Made by a program: the position numbers and the translations under genes
Notes under the pieces: generated by a model
What the model saw: the letters and a program-made list of their open reading frames with translations, nothing else
The model's database searches: none
What the model was told of the DNA's origin: nothing
Shown here: piece after piece, positions 22,280-32,600 of the stretch
How the letters are laid out: each line of letters opens with the position of its first letter
How positions within the stretch are numbered: position 1 is the stretch's first letter
Assembly: GCA_947471745.1 (NCBI GenBank)
Contig: CANJKZ010001028.1
Location: 776,501-840,500, forward strand
Direction of reading: 5' to 3'
DNA from: Closterium sp. Naga37s-1
Lineage: Eukaryota > Streptophyta > Zygnematophyceae > Desmidiales > Closteriaceae
DNA length: 64,000 nucleotides

Positions 22280-23095
22280 GTGCATTTGGGGCTGGCTGCT
22301 GAGAGCAAGGGGTGGTTGCTGTGGGAACCACGCAAGAGTGTGTTTTTTGACAGCAGGGATGTGAAGTTTGTTGAGGGCCTGATGTATGGGGGCTGGAAGA
22401 AACAGCCGGAGGCCAAGGTATCACAGGATAAAGAGCAGATCATCACGCAGCTGGACCTGACTCCTAGTGTGTGGGAGGAGGGAGAGGAGGCAGCTGCAGA
22501 GGGTGGTGATAGAGAGAAGGTACAGGAGGCACCTGCCGGTGGACGAGGTGGTGTAGAGGCTAGTGGTAGCACTAGTGGAGCTGCTGGACCTGAGGGTGAG
22601 CAACAGCAGGGCAAGGCTAAGGCTCCTACACTAACACCCGTGTCTAGGCCAGGACGTACCCGTATGGCCACTATGAAGCTAATTGCAGGAGCTGATGTAG
22701 CAGAGCAGCAGCTTGGGAATGAGGAGGAATTGCTGATTCTACCGCATGGCTATGACCCGGATGGGGAGGATGAACCTGCCTACTGTTTTCTTGCCCCTGC
22801 ACCAGACGAACCAGCAAGCATGGAAGAGGCATTAGCTGGACCAGATAGGGAGAATTGGCTGGTTTCTAGGGATGCTGAGTACCAAAGCTTGCTAGAGAAT
22901 GGGACATGGGATCTGGTGGTGCTGCCTGAGGGGAAGAAAGCCGTACAGTGCAAGTGGGTGCTAAGGATCAAGACCGATGACAAGGGACAGGTCACCATCT
23001 ACAAGAGTAGGCTGGTGGCTAAGGGGTTTATGCAGAAGGAGAAGCAGGACTTCAATGAGATCTTTGCTCCCACTGCCAAACCCCCTACCCTTTGA
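22280..23095 (+). pseudogene. A3 reverse transcriptase, N-terminal part
   Basis: Reads LGLAAESKGWLLWEPRK, the Glu/Ala-rich linker, EEALAGPDRENWLVSRDAEY, KWVLRIKTDDKG and FAPTAKPPTL, then TGA at 23093-23095 where A1 has an Arg codon. It lacks about 45 bp of linker (the KPKGVVMRG segment) present in A1, A2 and A4. Confidence 0.87.
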
Positions 23096-24199
23096 GTCTT
23101 GTTGGCAGATGCAGCTGTTAGAGGGGAATTCATCATTCAGATGGATACATCAACGGCATTCCTCAGTGGGATTTTGGAGGAGGATGTGTACATGACGCAG
23201 CCGCCTGGGTATGAGGATGGTACGGGCAGGGTGTGCAAGCTGAAAAGGTCCATCTACGGCTTGAAGCAGGCGCCACGCTGCTGGTACCAGAAGTTGGCAG
23301 CTGTTTTAGAGGAGATGGGATTCAGGACCAGCAGCTGTGATGAGAGCCTCTTTCTCAAGGGGGATGGGGAGAAGCTGGTGCTGTTTCTGGTCTACGTGGA
23401 CGACATTCTTCTCTTCAGCAGCAACATGAAGGAGATCCAGAAAGTGCAGCAGCAGCTGATGAAGAACTTCAAGTGCAAGACCCTTGGGGAGGTAATGTAC
23501 TACCTCGGGATGCACGTGGAAAGGGATCTGGATCACAGGTGGTTGAAGCTGCACCAGGAGAAGTTCATCAAGGAGCTGGGGGCGAAGTATGGGATTGAGA
23601 ATGAGCGCAAGGTTGCAACTCCCCTGCCAGCAGAATTCAAGCTTGTGAAGGTAGCAGAGGATGAAGGGGTTGAAGCCGAGGAGCAGCAGCAATTTCAGTC
23701 CTTGGTGGGCAGCCTCTTGTATGCAGCAGTTCACACAAGGCCCGACATCTCTTTCTCGGTTGGGCAGCTGGCTAGGGTGGTGCAGAATCCATCAGAGGAG
23801 CTGGTGGATGCAGCTGAGCGTGTGGTGAAGTACCTGAACTCTCACCCAAGCATTGGAGTTCAATACTCCGCATCTGCACAGGTGAAGCAGAAAGGGGTTG
23901 AGGTGCTGAAAGAGAAGGGGGAGCGGCTTGGAGAAGGCAAGCTGTTTCTCACTTGCTTTATTGATGCTACGTGGGCTTCTGAGAAGGAAGATTCCTCATC
24001 TGTGGGAGGATACATCTGCGTAGTTGGGGGAGGACCTGTTAGTTGGAGGTCCAAGAAGCAGACGGAGACTGCGCTTTTCTCGGTGGAGTCAAAGTACATC
24101 GCAAAGTTTCACGGGGTGAAGGAGGTGATTTGGTTGAGGAGGCTGTTAGAGGAGATTGGCCAGGAGCAGAAGGCTGCTACGCCGCTGTTTTGTGATAGC
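23096..24199 (+). pseudogene. A3 reverse transcriptase end and RNase H start
   Basis: Continues the same frame after the TGA: VLLADAAVRGEF, MDTSTAFLSGILEEDVYM, YGLKQAPRCWY, catalytic YVDDILLF, CKTLGEVMYYLGMH, then RNase H with LVGSLLYAAVHTRPDI, FIDATWASEKEDSS, SVESKYIAKFHGVKE and PLFCDS. It stops exactly at the ATAGC target site, where the A4 5' LTR begins. The open frame runs on through LTR to 24514 by chance. Confidence 0.88.
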
Positions 24200-25297
24200 T
24201 GTTGGGTGCAAATTCACATTGCACGACATCATGCCGTCTGTTTGTACGAGTATGCGTGTGCGAATGCATTTGGGTGTGAATGGAATGTTCGTGTGTTTGT
24301 TTGTTTTCGCAATTTTCGCTTGATGCATTTGCAGGTATTCGCGCAATGTGCGCTTCGGCACAACATTGTACGCGCTATGAACAGTGCAAGCAGAAAGGAC
24401 GAGCTCGCAAATGAACCCAAGATGGAAGCTTTGCAGTTTGGTTTAATTGAGTGCGCAGATTCAGTTCTATCCAACTCGAACTTGTACTGTTTTGTTTGGT
24501 TGACTATAGTGTAGCAGGGCAGGCACTATAGGGGTACAATTTAGGTGAAGGTTGGATGTTGTTTGTCTGTATCTGCATGCTACAACGCCAGGGGAAACCA
24601 GCGGAACCAGCATTTGGCTAGTTAGGCAAAGACAAAAAAGGTTCTGTTTTTAGGACCTGAACCTGGTTGTTGTTTTCCCAGGTTGGAAAAACAGAACCAG
24701 AAGTTGTTTACCAACCTACCACCTGCTGTTTTGTCCAGCCAGGTTGGTTCTGTTGCTTGGAATTATTTGGGATCATCCCTGGCTGTTCCCAGGTTGATTC
24801 CCAAGGTCCTTGCTAGCTAGAACTATATATTCCTTCTCTGTTTGTACCTGAATATAATTATATTCAATTTGATTCAAGCGAAATCCTTCCTTGCTGGAAT
24901 TCTATTTCTATGCGATGCGCCGGCGGAATGCTACCGAATAAACCCTAGTACGCTAGCACTACGACGCTAGGCTAATGCTGTCCATCTCAAAACTTTGCAA
25001 TGGCAGAACTTTTCGCGATGCAACTTGGCTCTTTTGAAAGCTCTTAGAGTGAGCTTCGATATAGCAAGATTTCAGCTTAATCCGATCGACGGTCTGCACG
25101 ACACACTGCGCAATGTTCAAGGTACTCTTGCTGTTTTGACTAAGTCCCTCTTGATCCCTCTCTCTACAAACTCGGACCCGAAGATAGGGGCTGGTCTTGT
25201 ACCAAGCACCCAGGGACCCTTGGAGGTGACCCCGAGGAGAGGTTTTAAGTTGGATAACGTCTTAATAGCCTGAGTTTATTAGGCCCTTACACCAACA
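24200..25297 (+). repeat. A4 5' LTR
   Basis: 1098 bp, TGTTGGGTGC to ACACCAACA. Sense U3 contains a hairpin with arms GGTTCTGTTTTT and AAAAACAGAACC (near 24640-24700) inside a series of CCAGGTTG/AACCTGG motifs, followed by TATA box CTATATATT at 24823-24831. This is a plausible Pol II promoter for A4. Confidence 0.93.
24823..24831 (+). promoter_or_regulatory. TATA-like box of A4 5' LTR
   Basis: CTATATATT lies about 620 bp into the LTR, after the palindrome cluster; the same string occurs at this place in every A-family LTR here. The start of transcription is not determined. Confidence 0.55.
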
Positions 25298-25300
25298 AGC

Positions 25301-25312
25301 TGGTATCAGAGC
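25301..25312 (+). other. A4 primer-binding site
   Basis: TGGTATCAGAGC, three bases after the LTR end; matches initiator Met-tRNA. Confidence 0.93.
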
Positions 25313-25343
25313 TGCGTTATAGTGATCCTCGTTATAGGTAGCT

Positions 25344-26330
25344 ATGGCGGGAAATATCTCGGCGGGAGCTGGTGAATCTTCAGCCCAAGATCGTAACGGC
25401 AGCCAGGATTCTGGTGTTTCGGCGCCAAGGGGAGCGCGAACAAACCAGGGCTCGCTGATCAAGGAGGTGCTGAAGAACTTCACCGTCGAGAAGTTCAATG
25501 GTGAGGGCTATGATGATTGGGCCTGGAAAATGCAACTTTACTTCCGTCAGATCGGTTTGTTGAAACTAATGATTGGGGAGGAGCCTAGACCGAGTGACCC
25601 CGCACTGCAGGAAGATTGGGACGAGCACGCCTCGGCTGGCTAATACTTGATGTCGCAGAGTTTGGAGCTGAACCAGCGTCACCACGTCATGCACCTGCTG
25701 CCGGAGGTTGATTGCGGTCCGAAGGCGTGGACCGTGTTGAAGGAGCTGCACGCCCCGACCTCCGTTGTCGCAACATTGATGCTGGAGAGGGAGCTGTCCG
25801 CGTTGCGCTTGAGCGAGGGAGAGCCGGTGCAACCTGTTTTGGACAAAATGCGCGACCTCTACGCGAAGTTGGCGACCGCGGGAATCACCTACCCGGAGCA
25901 GACCAAGTGCTTGAAGATGCTATCGCTGCTGCCGGAATCGTGGCTTCAATTCACGAGCGGATTGAGCCTGCCGCAGAACCAGAGCTTGTGGACGCTCGAG
26001 TGGGTGCGGACGAAGATTCTGGAGGAGGACTTCCGTCGCTGCCAACTGAGGGGTGGAGACGACGGCAGCAGTGGCTACGGGATGCAAGGGAGCCGACGTG
26101 GCAGAGGACGTGGCTTCGGTGGTGCTGGACGAGGTGCAAAGAAGGACGACGACTCCAACGACCAACAAGGAGGTACCGGTTGGGGTCGCAGTGCGAAATC
26201 TGGACGTGGGGGCAAGTCGGGTGCTGGTGGCAAAATGAAAGGGAGTTGCTGGTATTGTGAGGAGGGGCACCCCTGGTTTTTGTGCTATAAGAAACCCGAT
26301 GGATGGACCCCCCAGAATCGCCACCAGGAT
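25344..26330 (+). pseudogene. A4 gag
   Basis: Starts MAGNISAGAGESSAQD at the first ATG after the PBS, with the full VEKFNGEGYDDWAWKMQLYF segment that A1 has lost. A TAA at 25641-25643 replaces a Tyr codon (A1 reads AGYYLMSQ). The frame then continues from the next codons: LERELSALRLSEGE, the Arg/Gly-rich stretch, and the knuckle CWYCEEGHPWFLC. The knuckle has only three residues between second Cys and His, because one codon is lost relative to CWYCEKEGHPWFLC in A1, so the CX2CX4HX4C spacing is broken. Two independent defects make functional Gag unlikely. Confidence 0.9.
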
Positions 26331-27520
26331 GGCGGCGCGCGGAGGAACCAGAAAAACAGCGCGAACATGGTCGCGGATTCGTCCGACAACAACCCGAAGA
26401 GCAACGGCGGTGCAGAGAAGAAGAAGGAGCGCACCGCAGGCCAGTTCTTCCATATTGGAGAGCAGGGGGAGCAAGGAGACGCCTCTGCAAAGGTTGGAGC
26501 AGAGCTGCATCTCCTGGACTATTGGGTGTTGGACACGGGCGCTGCTTGGACGATGATGCCGCGCAAGGAGCTGCTTGATGACGTACGAGCTGCACCGATC
26601 AATGAGGTGTGCTCTGCCTCTGGACACGCGCTGAAGGTGGCTGGTGCGGGACGAGGTGCATTCAAGGGAGCGGATGGCAAACCGGTGGTGCTGCATGACG
26701 TTCTCCTCGTTCCTGATCTCAAGGCCAACCTCATCTCCCTCCGTAAGCTTGCCAAGGCTGGGGTGAGCACTAGCACGGATGGGGCATGCACGTACAAAAG
26801 GCAGCTGGGAAATCGGGTGCTTTGGGATCTGCACGAGAGCAAGGATGTGTACAGATCCATGCGGCAGCTGCCGGCGTTGGCGTGGCACGGTGGGGGCAGG
26901 CTGGAGAGGGGTCTGCATCCCAGGGAGAGTGCAACGCCGTTGGAGAGGTTGGTGTGAAAGTGTCGGCCAGATCTGGGGAGACAGATTGGGCAACGGCACA
27001 CCGACGCTTGGTGCATGTGGCAATGCCCTTGTTGAAGCAGCTAGAGAAAGATGGAGGCGTCAAGAGTTTGAAGTTGAACGGACAGCCACCTGATGACAAC
27101 TGTGAAATCTGTTTGCTCTCAAAATTCACTCGTTTCCCTTTTCATAGCGTGACTGGCAGGAGCAAGAAGCCTTTGGAGCTGGTTCACATGGACTTGGTGG
27201 GCCCGCTGCCGGTGGAAGGGCACAAGGGGGAGCGGTATTTCCTAACCATTGTGGATGATTGGAGCAGACTCATGTGGGCGTATCCGCTGAAGCAAAAGGA
27301 CCACGCCGTCCCTACGATAAAGGAAGATTGGCTGCCATTCGTGGAGAAGCAAGCGCAGTGTGTAGTGAAGCGGATTAGGACAGACCAGGGTGGTGAGTTC
27401 CTTGGAGCTGAAACGACGGCCTGGCTCAAGAAGCAGGGCATTCAGAGGGAGCTGACCACGGCTTGCTCTCCGCAGTCCAACGGTGTAGCAGAACGGGCGA
27501 ACCATTCTGGAGACAGCTAG
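26331..27520 (+). pseudogene. A4 protease-integrase
   Basis: Protease LDTGAAWTM is intact. A one-base loss in a G run near 26898 shifts the frame before the pre-integrase region (HRRLVH where relatives have HRRLGH). Integrase continues in the second frame with NCEICLL, VHMDLVGP, FLTIVDDWSRLMWAY, RTDQGGEF and NGVAERAN, so the triad is present. A 5-bp loss near 27503 (GCGAACCATT versus GCGAACCGGACCATT) ends the frame at a TAG. Confidence 0.88.
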
Positions 27521-27791
27521 GGCGCTGCTCATAGAATCAGGGGTGGGCAATTCCATGTGGCCCCATGCTGTCCGGCACGCTACCGTGGCTAGGAACAGGG
27601 TGCTCACTAAGGTTGGTAATGAATCGTGGGTGCCGCTGGAGAGGTGGCTTGGGAGGAAGCCGCCGGTGGATATGCTGAGGGTGTTTGGTTGCATGGCAGT
27701 CACCCACGTCCCCAAGAAGTATCGAAGTAAGTTGGGGGCGAGCGCAATCTGGTGTGTGCATTTGGGGCTGGCTGCTGAGAGCAAGGGATAG
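27521..27791 (+). pseudogene. A4 integrase C-terminal domain
   Basis: Third frame segment: GNSMWPHAVRHATVARNRVL, VPLERWLGRKPPVDMLRVFG and SKLGASAIWCVHLGLAAESK, stopping at TAG (GGA-TAG-CTG). A1 has the same stop at the same codon, while A2 and A3 read Trp, so A1 and A4 share an ancestral nonsense change or are sister copies. Confidence 0.85.
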
Positions 27792-27815
27792 CTGCTGTGG
27801 GAACCATCCAAGGGT

Positions 27816-29963
27816 GTGTTGTTTGACAGCAGGGGTGTGAAGTTTGTTGAGGGCATGATGTATGGGGGCTGGAAGAAACAGCCGGAGACCAAGGTATCCG
27901 AGCAGATGGAGCAGATTACCATGCAGCTGGACTTGACTCCTAGTGTGTGGGAGGAGGGGAAGGAGGCAGCTGCAGAGGGTGGCGATGGAGAGAAGGTGCA
28001 GGAGGCACCTGCTGGTGGAGGAGATGATGTGGTAGTCTCCACATCATCTCCTCCACCAGCAGGTGCCTCCTGCACCAAGGAAGCTGCTGGATCTGAGGGA
28101 GGAGAACAGCAGCTGGGAAAAGCTATGGTTCCTGCGCTACCATCGAGGAAGCCGAAGGGTATCGTTATGAGGGGATGGGAGACACCCGTCTCCAGGCCAG
28201 GACGTACCCGTATGGCCACTATGAAGCTGAATGCAGGAGCTGATGTTGCAGAGCAGCAGCTTGGGAATGAGGAGGCATTGCTGATTCTACCGCATGGCTA
28301 TGACCCGGATGAGGAGGATGAACCTGCCTACTGTTTTCTTGCCCCTGCACCAGACGAACCAGCAAGCATGGAGGAGGCATTAGCTGGACCAGATAGGGAG
28401 AAGTGGCTGGTTTCTAGGGATGCTGAGTACCAAAGCTTGCTAGAGAATGGGACATGGGATCTGGTGGTGCTGCCTGAGGGGAAGAAAGCCGTACAGTGCA
28501 AGTGGGTGCTAAGGATCAAGACCGATGACAAGGGACAGGTCACCATCTATAAGAGTAGGCTGGTGGCTAAGGGGTTTATGCAGAAGGAGAAGCAGGACTT
28601 CAATGAGATCTTTGCTCCCACTGCCAAACCCCCTACCCTCCCTGTCTTGTTGGCAGATGCAGCCATTAGTGGGAAATCCATCATTCAGATGGATATATCA
28701 ACGGCATTCCTCAATGGGATTTTAGAGCAGGATGTGTACATGACGCAGCCGCCTGGGTATGAGGATGGTACGGGCAGGGTGTGCAAGCTGAAAAAGTCCA
28801 TCTACGGCTTGAAGCAGGCGCCACGCTGCTGGTACCAGAAGTTGGCAGCTGTTTTAGAGGAGATGGGATTCAGGACCAGCAGCTGTGATGAGAGCCTCTT
28901 TCTCAAGGGGGAGGGGGAGAAGCTGGTGCTGTTTCTGGTCTACGTGGACGACATTCTTCTCTTCAGCAGCAGCATGAAGGAGATCCAGAAAGTGCAGCAG
29001 CAGCTGATGAAGAACTTCAAGTGCAAGACCCTTGGGGAGGTAAAGTACTACCTCAGGATGCACGTGGAGAGGGATCTGGATCACAGGTGGTTGAAGCTGC
29101 ACCAGGAGAAGTTCATCAAGGAGCTGGGGGAGAAGTATGGGATTGAGAATGAGCGCAAGGTTGCAACTCCCCTGCCAGCAGAATTCAAGCTTGTGAAGGC
29201 AGCAGAGGATGAAGGGGTTGAAGCCGAGGAGCAGCAGCAATTTCAGTCTTTGGTGGGCAGCCTCTTGTATGCCGCGGTTCATACAAGGCCCGACATCTCT
29301 TTCTCGGTTGGGCAGCTGGCTAGGGTGGTGCAGAATCCATCAGAGGAGCAGGTGGATGCAGCTGAGCGTGTGGTGAAGTACCTGAACTCTCACCCAAGCA
29401 TTGGAGTTCAATACTCCGCATCTGCACAGGTGAAGCAGAAAGGGGTTGAGGTGCTGAAAGAGAAGGGGGAGCGGCTTGGAGAAGGCAAGCTGTTTCTCAC
29501 TTGCTTTATCGATGCTACGTGGGCTTCTGAGAAGGACGATTCCTCATCTGTGGGAGGATACATCTGCGTAGTTTGGGGAGGACCTGTTAGTAAGAGGCCC
29601 AAGAAGCAGACGGAGACGGCACTCTCCTCTGTTGAATCAGAGTACATGGCAATGTTCCATGGGGTGAAGGAGGTGATTTGGCTGAGGAGGCTGTTAGAGG
29701 AGATTGGCCAGGAGCAGAAGGTTGCTACACCGCTGTTTTTTGATAGCAAGGGGGCTCTTGGGATGGCCAGGAACGCAGTGCTTCATGGGTTGAACAAGCA
29801 CATGCGTATCAAGTGGCACTGGCTACGTAAGCAGGTGAAGAGGGGGGCCGTGAATCCAATCTATATCAAGACTCACCAGCAGCCAGCAGACTTCCTCACC
29901 AAGAGGCTTGCGGATAAGCCTCATTGGCATTGTGTGCGCATGAGTGGAATGAGCATGAACTAG
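27816..29963 (+). pseudogene. A4 reverse transcriptase-RNase H (715-codon open frame)
   Basis: The longest intact coding block of the A family here. Order: connector DSRGVKFVEGMMYGGW; Glu/Ala linker, with an inverted repeat near 28010-28075 that re-reads part of itself backwards (GGAGATGATGTGG then CCACATCATCTCC); RT with KWVLRIKTDDKG, MDISTAFLNGILEQDVYM, YGLKQAPRCWY and catalytic YVDDILLF; RNase H with FIDATWASEKDDSS, SVESEYMAMFHGVKE, FDSKGALGMA and QQPADFLTKRL; stop at 29963. It lacks an own start signal and would be expressed only as the end of gag-pol, which is broken upstream. Confidence 0.9.
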
Positions 29964-29995
29964 CATGGAATGATGTGGAATGCAGCCGGCAGGCT

Positions 29996-30006
29996 GAGGG
30001 GGAGTG
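29996..30006 (+). other. A4 polypurine tract
   Basis: GAGGGGGAGTG immediately before the 3' LTR. Confidence 0.8.
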
Positions 30007-31618
30007 TGTTGGGTGCAAATTCACATTGCACGACATCCTGCCATCTGTTTGTACGAGTATGCGTGTGCGAATGCATTTGGGTGTGAATGGAATGTTCGTG
30101 TGTTTGTTTGTTTTCGCAATTTTCGCTTGATGCATTTGCAGGTACTCGCGCAATGTGCGCTTCGGCACAACATTGTACGCGCTATGAACAGTGCAAGCAG
30201 AAAGGACGAGCTCGCAAAGGAACCCAAGATGGAAGCTTTGCAGTTTGGTTTAATTGAGTGCGCAGATTCAGTTCTATCCAACTCGAACTTGTACTGTTTT
30301 GTTTGGTTGACTATAGTGTAGCAGGGCAGGCACTATAGGGGTACAATTTAGGTGAAGGTTGGATGTTGTTTGTCTGTATCTGCATGCTACAGGGCCAGGG
30401 GAAACCAGCGGAACCAGCATTTGGCTGGTTGGGCAAAGACAAAAAAGGTTCTGTTTTTAGGACCTGAACCTGGTTGTTGTTTTCCCAGGTTGGAAAAACA
30501 GAACCAGAGGTTGTTTACCAACCTACCACCTGCTGTTTTGTCCAGCCAGGTTGGTTCTGTTGCTTGGAAATATTTGGGATCATCCCTGGTTGTTCCCAGG
30601 TTGATTCCCAAGGTCCTTGCTAGGTAGAACTATATATTCCTTCTCTGTTTTATACCAGAATATATTCAAATTGATTCAAGCAAATTCCTTCCTTGCTGGA
30701 ATTTCATTTCAACGCGGTGCGACGGCAGAATGCTACCGAGTCAACGCTAGTACGCTAGCATTACAACGCTAGGCCAACGCTGTCCAATTCGTAACTCTGC
30801 AATGACAGACTATAGCATATATGTTTGATATGTAGCAGGGCAGGCACTTTTGGGGTACAATTTAGGTGAAGGTTGGATGTTGTATGTCTGTATCTGCATG
30901 CTACAGGGCCAGGGGAAACCAGCGGAACCAGCATTTGGCTGGTTGTGCAAAGACAAAACAGGTTCTGTTTTCAGGACCTGAACCTGGTTGTTCTTTTCCC
31001 AGGTTGGAAAAACAGAACCAGAGGTTGTTTACCAACCTACCACCTGCTGTTTTGTCCAGCCAGGTTGGTTCTGTTGCTTGGAATTATTTGGGATCATCCC
31101 TGGTTGTTCCCAGGTTGATTCCCAAGGTCCTTGCTAGCTAGAACTATATATTCCTTCTCTGTTTGTACCTGAATATAATTATATTCAATTTGATTCAAGT
31201 GAAATCCTTCCTTGCTGGAATTTCATTTCTACGCGGTGCGACGGCGGAATGCTACCGAGTAAACGCTAGTACGCTAGCACTACGACGCTAGGCTAACGCT
31301 GCCCATCTCATAACTTTGCAATGGCAGAACTCTTCGCAAGGCAACTTGGCTCTTTTGAAAGCTCTTAGAGTGAGCTTCGATATAGCAAGATCTCAGCTTA
31401 ATCCGATCGACGGTCTGCACGACACACTGCGCAATGTTCAAGGTACTCTTGCTGTTTTGACTAAGTCCCTCTTGATCCCTCTCTCTACAAACTCGGACCC
31501 GAGGATAGGGGCTGGTCTTGTACCAAGCACCCAGGGACCCTTGGAGGTGACCCCGAGGAGAGGTTTTAAGTTGGATAACGTCTTAATAGCCTGAGTTTAT
31601 TAGGCCCTTACACCAACA
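30007..31618 (+). repeat. A4 3' LTR with 514-bp internal duplication
   Basis: 1612 bp. The segment starting GTAGCAGGGCAGGCAC at 30318 starts again at 30832, duplicating the palindrome cluster and TATA box (30631 and about 31144). The duplication joint at 30804-30831 holds GACAGACTATAGCATATATG plus TTTGA, 25 nt identical to the end of the D LTR (32303-32327). It ends ACACCAACA before ATAGC. Confidence 0.9.
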
Positions 31619-31839
31619 ATAGCAAGGGGGCTCTTGGGATGGCCAGGAACTCTGTGCTTCATGGGCTGAACAAGCACATGCGTATCAAGTGGCACTGGCT
31701 GCGAAAGGAGGTGAAGAGGGGGACGGTGAATCCTATCTACATCAAGACTCACCAGCAGCCAGCAGAATTCCTCACCAAGAGGCTTGCGGATGAGCCTCAT
31801 TGGCGTTGTGTGCGCATGAGTGGAATGAGCATGAACTAG
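31619..31839 (+). pseudogene. A3 RNase H, C-terminal part after A4
   Basis: Resumes at the ATAGC duplication: SKGALGMARNSVLHGLNKH, MRIKWHWLRKEVK, HQQPAEFLTKRLADEP and MSGMSMN with stop at 31839. Joined to 24199 it would restore a complete RNase H frame, which confirms A4 as a secondary insertion. Confidence 0.92.
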
Positions 31840-31882
31840 CATGGAATGATATGGAATGCAGCCGGCAGGCTGAGGAGGAGTG

Positions 31883-32197
31883 TGTTGGGTGCAAATTCAG
31901 ATTGCACGACATCCTGCCGTCTGTTTGTACGAGTATGCGTGTGCGAATGCATTTGGGTTTGAATGGAATGTTCGTGTGTTTGTTTTTTTTCGCAATTTTT
32001 GCTTGATGCATTTGCAGGTACTCGCGCAATGTGCGCTTCGGCACAACATTGTACGTGCTATGAACAGTGCAAGCATAAAGGACGAGCTCGCAAAGGAACC
32101 CAAGATGGAAGCTTTGCAGTTCGGTTGAATTGAGTGCGCAGATTCAGTTCTATCCAACTCGAAATTGTACTGTTTTGTTTGGTTGACTATAATTTTG
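31883..32197 (+). repeat. A3 3' LTR, 5' part
   Basis: Starts TGTTGGGTGC after the tract GAGGAGGAGTG and matches A4 LTRs up to GGTTGACTATA near 32190, where D begins. The remainder of this LTR (from GTGTAGCAGGG) is not found on the far side of D inside the window. Confidence 0.88.
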
Positions 32198-32328
32198 TGT
32201 CAGAATAGTGAAGGAAGGAATGACTGAACTAGCAAGCAGGTGGGGACAAGTAGCAAATCTAAAAGTGTTGTACCCTATATGAACTACTCCACTACAGCCT
32301 AGACAGACTATAGCATATATGTTTGACA
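32198..32328 (-). repeat. D 3' LTR
   Basis: 131 bp, plus strand TGTCAGAAT to GTTTGACA. Same length as, and similar to, the G LTR at 61337-61467. The purine tract follows at 32329-32337 (sense TATGGGGGTG). A very short LTR, typical of this clade in the window. Confidence 0.85.
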
Positions 32329-32600
32329 CACCCCCATAGGCAAAGTGGGGGAGAACAAGAGGTCACAAGACCGGTCCAGAAAGGCAAAACAAGCTCAGGG
32401 TGGATCACGACGTCACCACACATTCTGAGCACAAGCACAAGGCCACAAGGCCAGTTCACATGCAGAGTTATATATCAAGGTGAACAAGCAAGACAGCGAT
32501 CTCAACCTAGCAGAGGTAAGCATGCAGGTGCAGATATATATAGATCACAGTACAAGCAGAGTCAAGAAGTGAGCAAGTGAGGCCAAGTAGGCACAAGGCC
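32329..32600 (-). other. D 3' untranslated region
   Basis: Non-coding block conserved in C (35345-35579), F (57421-57645) and G (61468-61690). Shared features on the plus strand: CCATAGGCAAAGTGGGG, GGTCACAAGACC, CAAGCTCAGGGTGGATCAC and GCCAGTTCACATGCAGAG. Conservation among separate elements suggests a role in the RNA (for example packaging or 3' end formation), but no function can be shown. No gene is present. Confidence 0.7.

Larger units (their letters stand above)
24200..31618 (+). mobile_element. Copia element A4, full length, inserted in A3
   Basis: Complete A-family element: 5' LTR 24200-25297, PBS, gag, protease, integrase, RT and RNase H, purine tract, 3' LTR 30007-31618, flanked by ATAGC duplications. 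The 3' LTR is 514 bp longer because of an internal tandem duplication. Lesions: TAA in gag (25641), one-base loss near 26898, 5-bp loss near 27503, TAG near 27788. RT-RNase H is one long open frame. Confidence 0.95.
20836..32197 (+). mobile_element. Copia element A3, interrupted by A4 and cut by D
   Basis: Plus-strand A element beginning, without LTR or gag N-terminus, at the head-to-head junction with A2. Coding runs to 24199, is split by A4 (24200-31618) with duplicated ATAGC (24195-24199 and 31619-31623), and resumes to the RNase H stop at 31839. Its 3' LTR starts at 31883 and is cut by D at 32198. Lesions include a frameshift near 22210 and a TGA at 23093-23095. Confidence 0.9.

Noticed and set aside
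24182..24514. RNase H with a novel C-terminal extension in A3
   Set aside because: The extension is the A4 5' LTR read by chance. The true RNase H end lies at 31619-31839, after the ATAGC duplication.
25301..25312. PBS strings considered as tRNA genes
   Set aside because: Only the 12-14 nt complementary to a tRNA 3' end are present, with no cloverleaf or A/B boxes nearby.
29995..30321. 105-codon frame (MCWVQIHIARHPAVC) at the start of A LTRs
   Set aside because: Starts across the LTR boundary and is just LTR sequence in an open frame. In A3/A4 it becomes fused to RNase H by insertion, which is accidental.
30352..31141. 91-codon frame (MKVGCCLSVSACYRARG) repeated in A LTRs
   Set aside because: It lies across the U3 palindromes and TATA region, is interrupted in the A4 5' LTR, and its similarity equals that of the surrounding LTR. 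No sign of coding selection.
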